A stretch of 64,000 nucleotides of DNA from Pilaira anomala (GCA_025716855.1 JAIXMQ010000027.1:186001-250000), one strand, 5' to 3'; shown: positions 24,518-35,774, numbered from the stretch's first letter. Notes: generated from the sequence alone by a model not told the origin. Program-made: numbers and translations.

Positions 24518-25234
24518 ATGGATCATACTAAACAGTTTTATCAAAGTAATAGTAACACACCTAATACTAATCGTATAATCAATACTCCTTCACCTGTTGT
24601 ATTTCCATCCGCTTCACCTACTCCCAAGCTTTATAGTACTCCAACGAATAAATTACCAGAGGTCAAACCATGGCAACAAGACATTGGGACTGATAATACT
24701 AATATATACCATAATGAGCCCATCATTCATCACGGAGATGATTATTATCAATACCAAAATCATGACTATAATCATTTCAATGATAGAGAAAAAAGACCTA
24801 ATTATCCTGATACACCAGCTACTATTTCTCCTCTTCCGATGATGTCGGAAAGTAATACATTATTAGATGATGAAGATATATCTTCTTGTAGATTTAATGA
24901 AGAAGAATTTTTATCTTCTATCTTATCTTCCAGGCCTATTTCTCAATCATCTTCTCTTATGCATCGTCGACCTGTTTCATTTTCATCTTATTCTCCACAA
25001 ACAACAACAGATCAATTAGAAGAAACAGAAGAGAAACCCATTGTAGGAAGTCCATATACGCATGTATCAAACAAAGATCCCATTATTGAAAGACCCAGAA
25101 GATTCTCTATAACTGGTCCTATTGCTACTTCTAAAGAAGAAGTTGTTCAAGTATCCAAAGCAAATGTATTTAGTAAAAGCTTGATGTCAAAATTAAAAAG
25201 AGTTGCTTCCGGGAAGTCATCTTTATTTAAATAA
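24518..25234 (+). CDS. Disordered Ser/Pro/Asn-rich protein, unknown function
   Basis: A single exon encodes 238 residues. The composition (Ser, Pro, Thr, Asn, Tyr, His, acidic patches) predicts disorder. There is no signal peptide, membrane segment or known domain. A basic C-terminal segment (FSKSLMSKLKRVASGKSS) could be an amphipathic helix, and RPRRFSITGP and HRRPVSFSS match basophilic-kinase phosphorylation patterns (R-R-x-S). Such proteins are often scaffold or cell-polarity factors in fungi, but I recognise no family. It is convergent with the KEX1-like gene: only about 40 bp separate the two stop codons, so their 3' UTRs probably overlap. Confidence 0.75.
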   Translation: MDHTKQFYQSNSNTPNTNRIINTPSPVVFPSASPTPKLYSTPTNKLPEVKPWQQDIGTDNTNIYHNEPIIHHGDDYYQYQNHDYNHFNDREKRPNYPDTPATISPLPMMSESNTLLDDEDISSCRFNEEEFLSSILSSRPISQSSSLMHRRPVSFSSYSPQTTTDQLEETEEKPIVGSPYTHVSNKDPIIERPRRFSITGPIATSKEEVVQVSKANVFSKSLMSKLKRVASGKSSLFK

Positions 25235-25274
25235 AAATGTTTTAGAAAGATATTTGTACATGCATGTAACAATT

Positions 25275-28080
25275 TTAATCCTTCTTTTTAAAGTTTTTGG
25301 TATTTGTTAAAGGTTCACCATCATCAAAATCGGCAAAGTCTTCAAAATCATCATCAGTTTCTTCATCATCAATAGCAAATCGATTACTACCAGAAGACTC
25401 TTGTTGTTGATTTTGATTTCTATATTGGTTTGTTGTGTTGATTTCTTCTTCATCTGAATCACCTTCTTCTGCTTCAAACAAAGTAGGTGTTTCAATTACA
25501 AGTTCATCCCTTGAAACAATTTGTTAGGAAAGTGTCAAAATGTTTAATAAATAAATAAAAAGACTTACAATTCATTTGATTCATCATTATCGCCCAATCG
25601 AAATTTTCTTCCTTCATTGTTTTTACTTGATCTAAACAAGTTTTGAATGAACCCAAATAATCCTGGCTTCTTCACTCCTTCTCGTTCTCTTTGAGGTGCT
25701 CCACCGAATTCATCTAAAGCAGATGCTGAAGGTCTTGATCCACGACACCAACAACAACACAATGCAATTGCAAATAAAATCACAAACACTAGTGTTGTTG
25801 TTCCCCAGCTATAATACTTACTCCATTCGTCCTCTCCTGTCTCTTGACCCATCTTTTCTGAATCTGTATCCTTTTCTTCGTCATCCGCTTTATCTTGTGT
25901 CTCTTTCCCTTTTTCTTCTTCTGCCTCTTTAGGTGGTGGTGTGACGGTAATATCTCTACCACCTACTTGACTTTTTTTTCCTTTCACTACATTATCGCCT
26001 ACTTGCATAAATCGATTAATCATATCAAGACATTCAATAGGTCGATCATAAGGCACCATATGACTTCCATCTTTAATCAAAACATAACTCAAGTTACGTT
26101 CTTCGGTATAATAACCCACTACCTTGTTATCAATCTTCCAATCCTCTTTTTTCGTCTTTTTTGAGAATCCTGTTGATCCATTCCATGTCATATTACCAAT
26201 CAAGTATTCAGTACCGATATAATTACAAATCAAGTCATATTCTCCACTAAACAATAAGATTGGAATTTTTTCTAAAATGCCAGGTAAAAGCTTAAAAAAA
26301 AAAATTTAAATAGTTAAGTATTCATCGGTATAAAAATACACATATATGCGAAACTCTTACTTCATAGGAAGGTCTACTTTTATCATCACTTAATTCTGAA
26401 TAGACAAGAGATGTACACTCTTTCCAACCCAAAATTTGTTTTTCTGCATGAATGGCTTGTTTGACCTCACTTTGCTATATTTAAATAATTTTTTTTTTTA
26501 GAAAAAATATACTCTATTTGGAAAATACGAGATATTTTCTTACCCTTAAATAAGCTGTCACTTCTGTTAATTCATAAGGCCATGTTGAACCACATTCAGG
26601 TGACATTTCTTCTTTTAATCGGATATCATAAATATTTAAGCATCTCTTGTCTCCATTTGCATCTCTAAAATGAAGGTTAACAAAAAAGATAAAGAATGTT
26701 TTTTTTTTTAAAAAAAAAGCACTTTACTCATGAGTACTACTATCAATTACATCCGATAAGATCTTTTCACAAGGACTAACATGAATTAATTCCTTATTTT
26801 TTAATTCATTTTGACAGTTTTTAAGGTGAGTAGAAACAAGAGACTATATATAAAAAGTAAATTTGTTCAGTAAGAAGGAAAAAATAAAGTCGGTTATTAT
26901 TATTACCGCACGATCGGGTTGTATTAAACCATAAGCAACGCTATAATCGTAATATGCATTATATTGATGTTCTGCAGATATCCAACCGTTTCCAATAGCG
27001 ATACCTTGTAAATTATACTAAAATAAATAATTTTTTAGTCACTTTTAATTTTTAGTCCATTTGTTTATTTATACCTTTTGTTTTTCCTTGTTCAATTCTA
27101 ATATTTTGGCAGTAAAATAAGGAATATATGTACCCGCATAACTTTCACCAGCAATATACATGTCTTGCTTAGAAAGTTCAGGAAATATTTCAAGTAACTT
27201 GTCTAAAAATAATATAAATTGTTCTGTCGTCTTTGAAATGAAAATATCAGTATATATCCAAAATGAAACTTTAATTTTTTTTTTTCCTACCTCTTCCATA
27301 CTATGCATATAACTATTTGTACTGGCAAAACTAAAACCAGTTCCTACAGGTTGATCAACTAAACAATTGTAAGTTAATGAATATTCTAATATAGTTAAAT
27401 GGGGGTTTGTTGTTGTTGTTGTTATTATTAAACGAACCGTATACATTGGTTGCATAATTTTGCCAACCACCAGGATTAATCGATAATGATAAATTCTTGT
27501 TCACTCGATAAGGTCCATTTTCTAAAAAGAGACCATCCATACTATATATATATATATATATATAATCTTTATTCAATTTGCTCTTTCTTTTTTGTTTTAA
27601 AAAATGCAAATTACCTTGAACAACCAGGACCGCCATTTAACCATATAATCTAAATTCATAACACTTTATAAGCCATTTATTACACTACAGGTCTTTTTTT
27701 TTAATTTTTTTCAGCCCTCTCACTCACCAATTTTTCAGGTTCCGTCTTCACTTCTCTTTCAATCATCCAAAAAAACATACTGGCTTTATTTTCGCTTGAT
27801 AGTTCAATGTGTCTATAAAAACCTAGTTGTGTCAGTTGCCTTGTTGTTGTTCGTAAACATGTGTTTTCTAATTTACCCTGCATACTGTGTAAAGTTTAAA
27901 GTATCAACGTCAATACCAGGTAACGATGTTACTTTGTAATCTTCAGCTATTAAAATAATATGAATATAAAGATTTGTCATGTTACTTTGAAAGCCCCCCC
28001 CTTTTTTTTTTACCGCTTTGAGTTAATACTGTGATAAAAGTACCACATAGTGTTAACAATCCAAAAAGCCCTTTTCGCAT
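25275..28080 (-). CDS. KEX1: KEX1-type membrane serine carboxypeptidase (S10)
   Basis: Thirteen exons: 28080-28014, 27946-27877, 27812-27728, 27649-27615, 27541-27438, 27358-27291, 27230-27075, 27017-26907, 26843-26728, 26664-26544, 26474-26361, 26290-25569 and 25509-25275. They encode 667 residues. A hydrophobic signal peptide ([16 protein letters not shown]) opens the protein. [13 protein letters not shown] and [12 protein letters not shown] are family blocks rebuilt across introns. The catalytic triad is Ser in GESYAG (about 173), Asp in GEYDLICN (about 368) and His in DGSHMVP (about 426). An acidic lumenal linker follows, then one membrane span ([14 protein letters not shown], about 511-530) and an acidic cytosolic tail. 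This is the layout of KEX1, the Golgi carboxypeptidase that trims C-terminal Lys/Arg after kexin cleavage. The donor after exon 5 (GTTCGT) is weak but restores the frame. Confidence 0.93.
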
Positions 28081-28226
28081 TTTACTACAAGAAAGAGAGA
28101 GAGAGAGAGAGAGAAAAAAAGAGAAAAACTGTGTATTGTCTAAAATTTTAAGGTCAAAATCGAAACAGCCAATAAAAGGAGATAGTTTTATTTTTATTTT
28201 TAAAAAAAGAAAGGGGAGTTGTTGCA

Positions 28227-29993
28227 TTATTGAGGACCTTCTTTTATGCTAATGAAAATAGCGATAGTCATTACAATAAAGAATCGAAACCATCGCCAAG
28301 CCATATAGATCATTGATTTAATAGCATTTTTAGCATATCCAATGAGTCCAGAAGGTTTATCTTGTACTGGTAAAATATAGTTATAATGATCTTTTCCTGC
28401 CACTACTAGTTCTTCTTCCTCTTCTTCTTCGTAATACATGTATCCTTTCTTTTCATCAATAGAGAAATCACTCTTATTATTTATATTAGTTTCAATTTGA
28501 AGATCTTCTTTATAATCTTCTCTATAGTAAAGATGTCTTTTTTCTTGTAAAAACTTTTGATGGTCATATTCATCTTCTAAACGACCAATTAAGCTTAACG
28601 CGTCATCTAGAGCATCTTTTTCTACTACACCTGCCTTTAATATAATAGACTCTAAAGCAGAATCAACATTTGGTAATTGATCATAAATAGCTTGAAATGG
28701 TTCAAACAAATTACTTTCTTCCGAACTTTGTCTTGATCTAGTATGATGAGTATCATTAGTAGTAGTAGTAGTAGTAGTAGCAGTAGTAGTAGGACTTGAT
28801 GACTGATGTTTAAACCAAGCATTCTCTAATTCACTCAGCAGATTATATTTGTTCATATCACTATTAATATTATGATGACTACCAGTACCCGTATCATTTT
28901 CTAATGAAGAAGAAACAGAAGCAGAACTTGTAAGGGGAGAAGGAATATGAATACCACGATCCCTTAATTTAGAAAATATTTGACGATGTTCTTCTAAACT
29001 TTGTTTTAATTCTTGAATATGTAAGTTTTGTGTCTCAAACGATTGTTTTAATCTCTCGTGAGCTTCAGCAGTAAACTGAAACTGTTCAAATTGTTGTTTT
29101 AATAAGCGTAAATCTTGAAGAGAGGCGCACAAATTTTTTTCTATTTCTAATTTAGATTGATTCAGCTGATCATTTTCATGCTTGAGTGATTCTAATTCAG
29201 CACTTAAAGTTTCTACGCATTGATCATTTTCATCAATCCATATCGGTGGAAATGTTTCATTATCTGTTGTGTTGGTAAGACCACCATCTGGGTGAAGCGT
29301 GAGTTTAGTACTAGAACCGTCTTTATTAGTCAATGTTTTCTTTTTCCTATATTCTTCTAATTCTTGTATTTTAGTCGTAGCATGATCAAGACTGGTTTGA
29401 AGAAATTGTACTTCTTTTTCTAATTGACGTGATTTCTTGTTATTTTGACGGTCTAATTTATCTTGATTTAATAATGCTTCTTCTAACTGTAATGATAAAT
29501 CGTCATTTTGCTTTTCTAATATTTCAACTAATGCTTCTCTTGTTCGATTGACTGGTATATAACTTAATTCTTTTTCATATTCTTCTTGTTGTAGTAGAGT
29601 TGTATTATTATTATTATTATTATTATTATCGTCGCTTTTAATTAATGTCGTCGAATTTGTTGGTGTAGGAAATGGTGTATTTAATAAATCTTGATAATTT
29701 GATTTTAATGCCATATTATTTTCTAATAAAGACTTTCCAATCTCTGCTGCAAGTCTTAAATCTAACCTGATTTATCAGTTTTTTATGAATTCTAAATTAA
29801 TTATTACTATCATCATATACCAACCTCTTTCCTTGTCTTTTAAAGTATCATATGCATTCTTAAGCATAGGAATGAGTTCGTTTGGTGTCTTTTGCATCCA
29901 AGAAACTGAGGAGATAAAAGAAGTTGTGGATAAACTTGGCGACGGAGGTGTTATATCTGACGTATTTGATGTTGCTGGATTTAAAGAAAACAT
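28227..29993 (-). CDS. Tail-anchored coiled-coil protein with HAP1/BICD-like CC1 box
   Basis: Exons 29993-29821 and 29766-28227, with a 54 nt intron, encode 570 residues. After a Ser/Thr-rich start, WMQKTPNELIPMLKNAYDTL leads to LRLAAEIGKSLLENN (about 61-75), which matches the AAxxG-type CC1 box of dynein activating adaptors (BICD, BICDR, HAP1, TRAK, Spindly). Coiled coils follow to about 330, then LLSELENAW (367 on) fits the L-phi-x-E-phi Spindly-type motif. The C-terminus has one hydrophobic span (FFIVMTIAIFISI, about 550-563) followed by only six residues, as in tail-anchored proteins. Inference: an organelle-bound dynein adaptor. The motifs are short, so a generic tethering coiled coil remains possible. 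Homopolymers of Asn and Thr interrupt the linkers. Confidence 0.6.
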
Positions 29994-30000
29994 GATGATG

Positions 30001-30128
30001 TAAAAAAAAAAAAAAAAAAAAAAAAAATGAAAAAAGAAAAGGATATATGTATTATGCAAAAAAAAAAAAAAAAAAAGGGAAATATATAGGAAAAAAAAAA
30101 AAAAAAAAAAAGAGGAATGATTCTAAAT
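30001..30128. repeat. Three poly-A tracts in a short intergenic gap
   Basis: Between the adaptor start (29993) and the reductase stop (30129) lie A runs of 27 nt (30001-30027), 18 nt and 20 nt, which are poly-T on the coding strand. The gap is only 135 bp, so the promoter of the coiled-coil gene is largely T-tract DNA, a nucleosome-excluding arrangement common in fungal promoters. Confidence 0.7.
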
Positions 30129-31134
30129 TTATTGAAACTTCCATACCTCATTAGAGGAAAAACCCAAATGAGATAATAGACCGGTCACTTGTCCTTGTGA
30201 ATAATCTCTTGCTCTTTCTCCGCATACTAATTCCAACATTTTATTAGGTCCGCAAACAAATACTTTTCGATGATGATGTTCTTTTTGGGGCATCATTTCT
30301 TGAATCATTTCTTGTGTAATAAAGCCTTTTTCAAAAGATGAATCGTCATTAGGTGGGGGTGATTCAAGAACATACTTGATTTTAATTCGATCACCATATT
30401 TCTCTTTCAATTCATCTAATTCTGGTTTTAATAAAATGTCCTCAACCTTCTTATTTCCATAAACAAGCCAAATACGTGTATTTTTGTCATTAGGGTTTTC
30501 TAAAATTCTAGTAATTAATTGATACATTGGTGCAATACCAGTTCCACCTGCAATCTAGATTAATTTAAATATTAGAATCTCTATCTTTTTTGGTAAGCTG
30601 TCAAATTTCTTGTGTTCTTACCATGCCTACTTCATCTAATGTATTTTCCTTATATTCATATTCTTCCATCATTGGACCTCTCACATGTACAAGATCGTTA
30701 GGTTCAAAGCCACTTAAAGTGCGAGATACAGATCCATCATCATAACGTTTAACGACTAAATCAATAAAGCCATCTTTAAATGGATTTGAATTGATAGGCG
30801 TATAAGGTCTCATGACTTGAATTGTATCATCTTTAATATAAAGACAGGACGGAACAGGGAATTCTTTATCAACTTGTTTTGTTGATACCCTTAAACGATA
30901 CGAATCAGGTGATATTTGTTCTTTTTTTATCAACTTTAATGGGCTATATCTTTCGGTGTTAAGCTGTGGAACAGTTTTATGTTTATAATATTCCCAACCA
31001 CAATAACCACCTGCCATAACAACTGCACCAGTCATAAGTTTTTTACTCAAGTTAGACTTGATTTGACTTGAACTACTATAGTTTCTTTTTATTAATTGAC
31101 ATGCCAAAGCATTTTTATTGAATCCTTTGAACAT
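30129..31134 (-). CDS. MCR1: Mitochondrial NADH-cytochrome b5 reductase
   Basis: Exons 31134-30622 and 30554-30129 encode 312 residues, the usual length for MCR1. The N-terminus is a basic, Ser-rich mitochondrial presequence (KRNYSSSSQIKS) followed by a membrane segment (LMTGAVVMAGGYCGWEYY). The FAD domain has the RPYTPI motif, the NADH domain has GGTGIAPMYQL (rebuilt across the intron), and VFVCGPNKM near the end contacts the nicotinamide. The enzyme passes electrons from NADH to cytochrome b5 or to ergosterol-pathway and other acceptors at the outer membrane or intermembrane space. I start at MFKGF because the longer upstream frame (from 31224) lacks a targeting-like composition and would overlap the short gap to the neighbouring gene. 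Confidence 0.93.
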
Positions 31135-31225
31135 TATAAAAGAAAGAAATGAGAACAAAAAAAAAAAATATTTAAAAAAGTGGAAGGGGTGTTTAAAGTG
31201 ACAGGGAAGAAATCTCGCGGACATT

Positions 31226-31480
31226 CTAAATATTAAATCTACAACTTGGACACCAACTTACTACATAGTACGTATTATGAGCAAAGCAATAGTTTCTTGA
31301 TGCCATTTGAACTGCATGATAAGATTGTTCCGTATTAGTTTCTGAGGAGTTTTGTAATATATAAGGTGATAAGCCATGATGCGTCGAAGGGCTGATCAAA
31401 GTGTGATTATTGTTTGTAGGTGTTGCATTAACGATTGTATTTAATGTTAAAGGTGAACCTGATTTTACAGTAGGTGGCAT
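31226..31480 (-). CDS. Small Cys/His protein, unknown function
   Basis: A single exon of 84 residues starting MPPTVKSG. Most of it is Ser/Thr/Asn-rich, but the C-terminus (NYCFAHNTYYVVSWCPSCRF) has C-x2-H then C-x2-C spacing, suggesting a small zinc-binding knuckle. The frame is open upstream to 31546, which would add a hydrophobic segment (LYIYPLFFIAIVSFIIHYI). If that is real, the protein would be membrane-anchored, so the choice of start matters. It lies about 90 bp upstream of the MCR1 start and about 110 bp downstream of the coiled-coil gene, all on the same strand. A terminal exon of a longer transcript is possible. No family recognised. Confidence 0.45.
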   Translation of the reverse strand: MPPTVKSGSPLTLNTIVNATPTNNNHTLISPSTHHGLSPYILQNSSETNTEQSYHAVQMASRNYCFAHNTYYVVSWCPSCRFNI

Positions 31481-31593
31481 AATATAATGAATTATAAAGG
31501 AAACAATAGCAATAAAAAATAAAGGGTAAATATATAGATAGAACAAACTATAAAGAATATTATTTATTTATAATTCAATATTTCTCCGGCTGG

Positions 31594-33861
31594 TTAAGGT
31601 GCTATTTTTCCTAACTGATGAGCCATCAACATATTTCGACCATACAATATAACAGATTCGTCTTCCAAAGTTTGATTCTTTTGAAACAAACTCTCTAACT
31701 GAGCTTGTAATTCTTGCTCTTTCGATCGATATACTGAAGTAACACGCTGTAATTTCTTTTGAAATTCTGCATTGGTTTGAAATTTTAGTAACGATAGGTC
31801 TTCAATATGTCTGGCTTGTAATGTATTCATTTCATCTTCAACATCATTTAATTTACATGACAAAAATCGCAATTCTCGGTTGACTCGTAATACATCAATG
31901 TCGTATTGCTTTTGAAAGCTTTTGAGACTATCATGTTTCCACATTTTTTGTTCGGTTTCAATGATATTTGCCATTTCTCTTATATCGTCAATATTTACAT
32001 TATTTTCTAATCGTTTTACAGATACCGCAAGTTCTTTTTGAAACAAGTCTTGCAGACCAGCTATAAAACTATGACTTAGATCTACCAGGGATGCTTGCCG
32101 TTCTAATTGAGATATTTTCGTACGCTGATTCACTGCATCTGACTTGGCTGCCTTTAGTGTGGTTTGCAATGCGTGAATTTTAGCTAAGTAGCTCTTGTCC
32201 ATATCCTCTTCATCATTATTGACTGTACTACTGTTTGTAGTATTAATTGACGTTTTTGATTGAGAAGAACTTAATTGGTGATGATGATGTTGCTGTAAAG
32301 ACACTAATTCATGTTTCTCTACTCGTAACATTTCAATATCCCGAGTTAACCTTTGATTGGTACGCTGTAAAATTTTTAATTCTTGATCTTTTTCAGCTTG
32401 AACCTGACGCAATTTTTCTTGAGTTAGTTTCAACTCTTGTCGAATACTGTTTAGCGTAAGTGTCTGTCTTTTACACTCTCTATCTAAATCTATCGCTTGT
32501 CTCTCTGCCTCATTGTACATTAATCGCATCGCTTCTTTGCCTTCATCTTCCTCTTCGTCGTCGTTACTGTTATATTCTTCATCGCTTTGTTGTTGATTAT
32601 TTTTTGCCTGTCGTTTTTGAATTGCCTCTAAACCCGCACGTAATCTACTTGCTTGTGTCTTGTACCTTAACCTTTGTTGCCTTGTATCATCCAACTCTTC
32701 CAGCATTGTTTCCATTTCTCTTCTCACCATTTCCAGAGTGGATTCGTATTCGTCTCGTTCATCTTGACATTTGAATAAATCTTTTTCCAAAGTACGAATT
32801 TGAGTTTCAAGTACGCCACGAATAAAAGTAGAAGTCTTCTGACTAGTGTCTTCATTTGGAACAACCTTCTGATCTATTATTTCCTGCTCCTTTTTTTGCT
32901 TTTGTTTCTGTGGTGAAAATTGTTGTTCCTCGGCAGTAGAAGAAAAAAGCTTATTAAGATTGATTTCGAGCATGACTTCCTTCATATCTGCTTTATACTT
33001 TTTTGTTAATAATGCATGATCTTGTTTCATTATTTTATTCCTAAGAATACTCTTCTGTAGAGCTTCTAATAATCTGGTAATACGAGATTGTTCACGTATT
33101 TTATTTTCTTTTTCAATCACTATCTTTTTATGATAAAATACTTGCCATGCATCCAAGGCACGGTAAACTTCGGTTGAAAATTCTTGTATCCGTGGGTCGG
33201 TATTCTCTTGCAAAGCAAAATTTTCCATAATTGCTTTTAATCGAAATATCAAAGTAATGGGTATAGTAGTCATATCACTCGTATTAGAAGAGACTTGCTC
33301 AGTTTCAACTTCTTGTTGCATGTCTTGATATTCATAAAGCATAGGGAGCTCATGACCAACCCATTCATCATTATCCCAATAACCGGAATTTTTGTTATTG
33401 TTCAAGATTTTATTAGTACCTTCTTCATGAGTCACCAAAAATTGATCGATTTGTTTACTTATTCGGGTGAGCGTAGATTTGTATTGAACTCCCTTTTGTT
33501 GTTCAGTCAATAAAAATACTTGGCTTTCTAACTCGGCTTCTCTCTTAACATGTTCACTGATATCGTTTTCCAATGCCTGAATTTTTTTTTCAAGTAAATC
33601 GTGGTGGTTTGATTGCTGAGGAAAGAAATCAGGTGATTTCGGTGTAAAAGACGGCTTTCTCTGTGGACTAGGATAGTTTTTGAAAGAGCTTGAAGACGAA
33701 TAAGAATATCTTCTAGTAATTGAGTCTGTCAAACTGCCTGTGGGTGTATTTAATGCTGTATCAGGTTCAGACATATCATTATCATCATTATGATAACAAG
33801 AATGTGATAATGGTTTAATTTGGTTATGATTTGATGCTTTTAGTATATCAATTTCAATCAT
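31594..33861 (-). CDS. Large coiled-coil protein, unknown function
   Basis: A single exon encodes 755 residues. Residues 1-85 are Ser/Pro-rich and disordered (RRYSYSSSSSFKNYPSP). From about 88 (LLEKKIQALENDISEHVKRE) to the end the protein is almost entirely heptad-patterned coiled coil, broken by a conserved-looking segment (YWDNDEWVGHELPMLYEYQ, about 160), a Gln/Lys linker (about 320) and an acidic linker (DEEYNSNDDEEEDEG, about 430). There is no motor, kinase or membrane segment. It could be a cytoskeletal or spindle-pole scaffold, or a golgin-like tether, but nothing in it decides this. The upstream in-frame context does not suggest a missing motor domain. Confidence 0.75.
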   Translation of the reverse strand: MIEIDILKASNHNQIKPLSHSCYHNDDNDMSEPDTALNTPTGSLTDSITRRYSYSSSSSFKNYPSPQRKPSFTPKSPDFFPQQSNHHDLLEKKIQALENDISEHVKREAELESQVFLLTEQQKGVQYKSTLTRISKQIDQFLVTHEEGTNKILNNNKNSGYWDNDEWVGHELPMLYEYQDMQQEVETEQVSSNTSDMTTIPITLIFRLKAIMENFALQENTDPRIQEFSTEVYRALDAWQVFYHKKIVIEKENKIREQSRITRLLEALQKSILRNKIMKQDHALLTKKYKADMKEVMLEINLNKLFSSTAEEQQFSPQKQKQKKEQEIIDQKVVPNEDTSQKTSTFIRGVLETQIRTLEKDLFKCQDERDEYESTLEMVRREMETMLEELDDTRQQRLRYKTQASRLRAGLEAIQKRQAKNNQQQSDEEYNSNDDEEEDEGKEAMRLMYNEAERQAIDLDRECKRQTLTLNSIRQELKLTQEKLRQVQAEKDQELKILQRTNQRLTRDIEMLRVEKHELVSLQQHHHHQLSSSQSKTSINTTNSSTVNNDEEDMDKSYLAKIHALQTTLKAAKSDAVNQRTKISQLERQASLVDLSHSFIAGLQDLFQKELAVSVKRLENNVNIDDIREMANIIETEQKMWKHDSLKSFQKQYDIDVLRVNRELRFLSCKLNDVEDEMNTLQARHIEDLSLLKFQTNAEFQKKLQRVTSVYRSKEQELQAQLESLFQKNQTLEDESVILYGRNMLMAHQLGKIAP

Positions 33862-34274
33862 TATTATTTTTTATTATTGTTATTATAGTTATTGTCAAGT
33901 AAAAAATGAAATAAAATGAAAAAAAGAAAGAAGAGGAGAAAAAAAGGGCTTTAAAAAAATTACTTTAAAAAAAAAGTAAGGAGAAGTAATAGAAATAAAG
34001 TTGAACTCTCCATGAACATAAAAGTACAAATTGGCAATTGAATTTATACTTAAATGCGCGTTTGAGTAATATCCATATACCATAAATTCGAATTTTAACT
34101 CTCCTCATATCACTGCTTTTTTTTTTTATTCCCCCTTTTTTTTTATATGAAAATGTTTATAATTCCCCTCACTTCATCATATCATGTAATAATGCTTACA
34201 TTCGTATAAAAAGAATACGAATGTAAAGAAATGTGGTAGATAAAATCCCTTGCTTATTTTTATTTTATTATTAT
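33862..34274. other. Intergenic region, 413 bp
   Basis: AT-rich with several A and T runs. It presumably holds the promoter of the coiled-coil gene (minus strand) and the 3' end of the enoyl-CoA isomerase gene. ATTCGTATAAAAAGAATACGAAT near 34201 is an interrupted palindrome. Confidence 0.4.
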
Positions 34275-35183
34275 TTACATCTTTGGGGCTAAACGATGGA
34301 AAGGAACAGCCAAGAGTCTAACAATATCAGTGTACATCTATATAAATAAATTATTAAAATATGAAGTGTAAATTAGTTTTTATAATTTGTATTTACCTCA
34401 TCCTTTAATTGCTTATATACAATGCCTGCTTTGGCTTTAGGCGCCCACTTCAAAGCAAGTTCCTTAGCTTTGGGTAAGACTTCATCACCGGGACAAATAA
34501 CATCAACAAGATCTTTATCTAAAGCTTCTTGAGCAGTGAAACGATGTCCTTGCAAAATCATGTCACGGAAGGTCTTTGGGGTCATTTTATAACGCAAGAT
34601 GCCAGCCATACCTGGATGAAGAGCAGAAGGGAGATCAACTTCATTCATACACATATATCCACGATCAGAACGCATAACTCTATAGTCTAATATTACAATT
34701 GTTAGAATGATAGAAATAATAAAGTCTTAAGTTGATCCATACCATGTGCAAAGGCCAACATACATCCACCGGCAAAAGCATGTCTAAAATAATTAAATAA
34801 GTGTTAAAATTGAGTTAAACCAGGATAGTCCGTTTGATTTACCCATTTAATGCAGCAACAGTGGGGATACAAAATGTAACCAGACGTCTGAGCAAAAGGA
34901 GATAAATATCCATGAATGGAGTGTAACTTAAAGCATGCATCAAATCTAAACCATTACTGTAAATCTTATCATTACCAACGGTAACCAAAGCCATATCAGT
35001 AGTCTCTTCAGAGTTAATAAAATAGTCTTCGACGATTTGAAGTCCTTGAAGAATGGCCAAACAGAATTCAGTTGTGAAGCGATTGTCCTTGTTGTGCAGA
35101 TGAAGAATGAAGAGAGGTCCTTCTTGAGAAAGAGTAATCAAGTGGTTTTCTTTGCTGGGAATTGAAACAGGGAAGCTTGACAT
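34275..35183 (-). CDS. Enoyl-CoA delta-isomerase (crotonase family), probably peroxisomal
   Basis: Exons 35183-34843, 34783-34743, 34686-34397 and 34337-34275 encode 244 residues. ALNGHAFAGGCMLAFAHDY, rebuilt across two introns around a 41 nt exon, forms the oxyanion-hole loop. MNEVDLP carries the Glu expected of isomerases. Overall length and order (ITLSQEGPLFIL at the start, GNDKIYSNGLDL in the middle) resemble plant peroxisomal ECI proteins, which move the double bond of unsaturated fatty acyl-CoAs during beta-oxidation. The last exon, missed by simple frame reading, ends in APKM. This resembles the C-terminal targeting tripeptide family (plant relatives end PKL), so peroxisomal import is likely but not certain. 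Without that exon the protein would end in an intron-derived NTNYKN. Confidence 0.85.
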
Positions 35184-35774
35184 TTTGACAGGTTACAAGA
35201 GAATATATAACTATTATAATAAAGTAGCAAAAAAAAGGTGAAAAGCTTTAGCTATTTATATGAAATGTGGGGAATTTTCACATGGTGATGTTGATGAAAA
35301 CCCAGAGGTAAACACACATACTAAGCCAATAGAAACCTGGGAATTTTTTAGCGGAAAAATGGTTTTCTCGGCCCTTTTATAGTAAACGTAACTTGATTAC
35401 AGTCACGTACGCCAGATTTCTGAGTACCTGAATCAAAACGGGCGTTCCTTATACTTAAATAAATATGTATTATTTTCGCTCGTTTTTATATTTCCACTCT
35501 ATAAAAAAGAGTAGATGAAAGAGGAGGATCATTCACCTAAACAAGATGGACATGTTGAGCCATATTTATGCATGAATATAGTTCTACTGGCATCCATCAT
35601 CCGCAGCATCCATATGTATACCAGTTTAACTGATACATATTTATTCGTACTACTAGTCGAAATTATAAGTCAGAAAAAAAAATAAGCTTTATGTAAAAGC
35701 CCTTTAAGAGAATAGTTAAAATTTCAATACAGCCTTTTTTCAGAGCTGATCCGTTTATTTACTAGTTATCATCA
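35184..35774. other. Intergenic region, 591 bp
   Basis: No coding sequence. It lies upstream of the isomerase (minus strand) and downstream of the methyltransferase gene. A palindrome-like GAGTAG/CCACTCT pair near 35494-35517 is the only structure noticed. Confidence 0.4.

Noticed and set aside
31135..31224. Longer start for the cytochrome-b5 reductase
   Set aside because: The extra 30 residues are Phe-rich and would hide the basic presequence; MFKGF gives the usual targeting signal and length.
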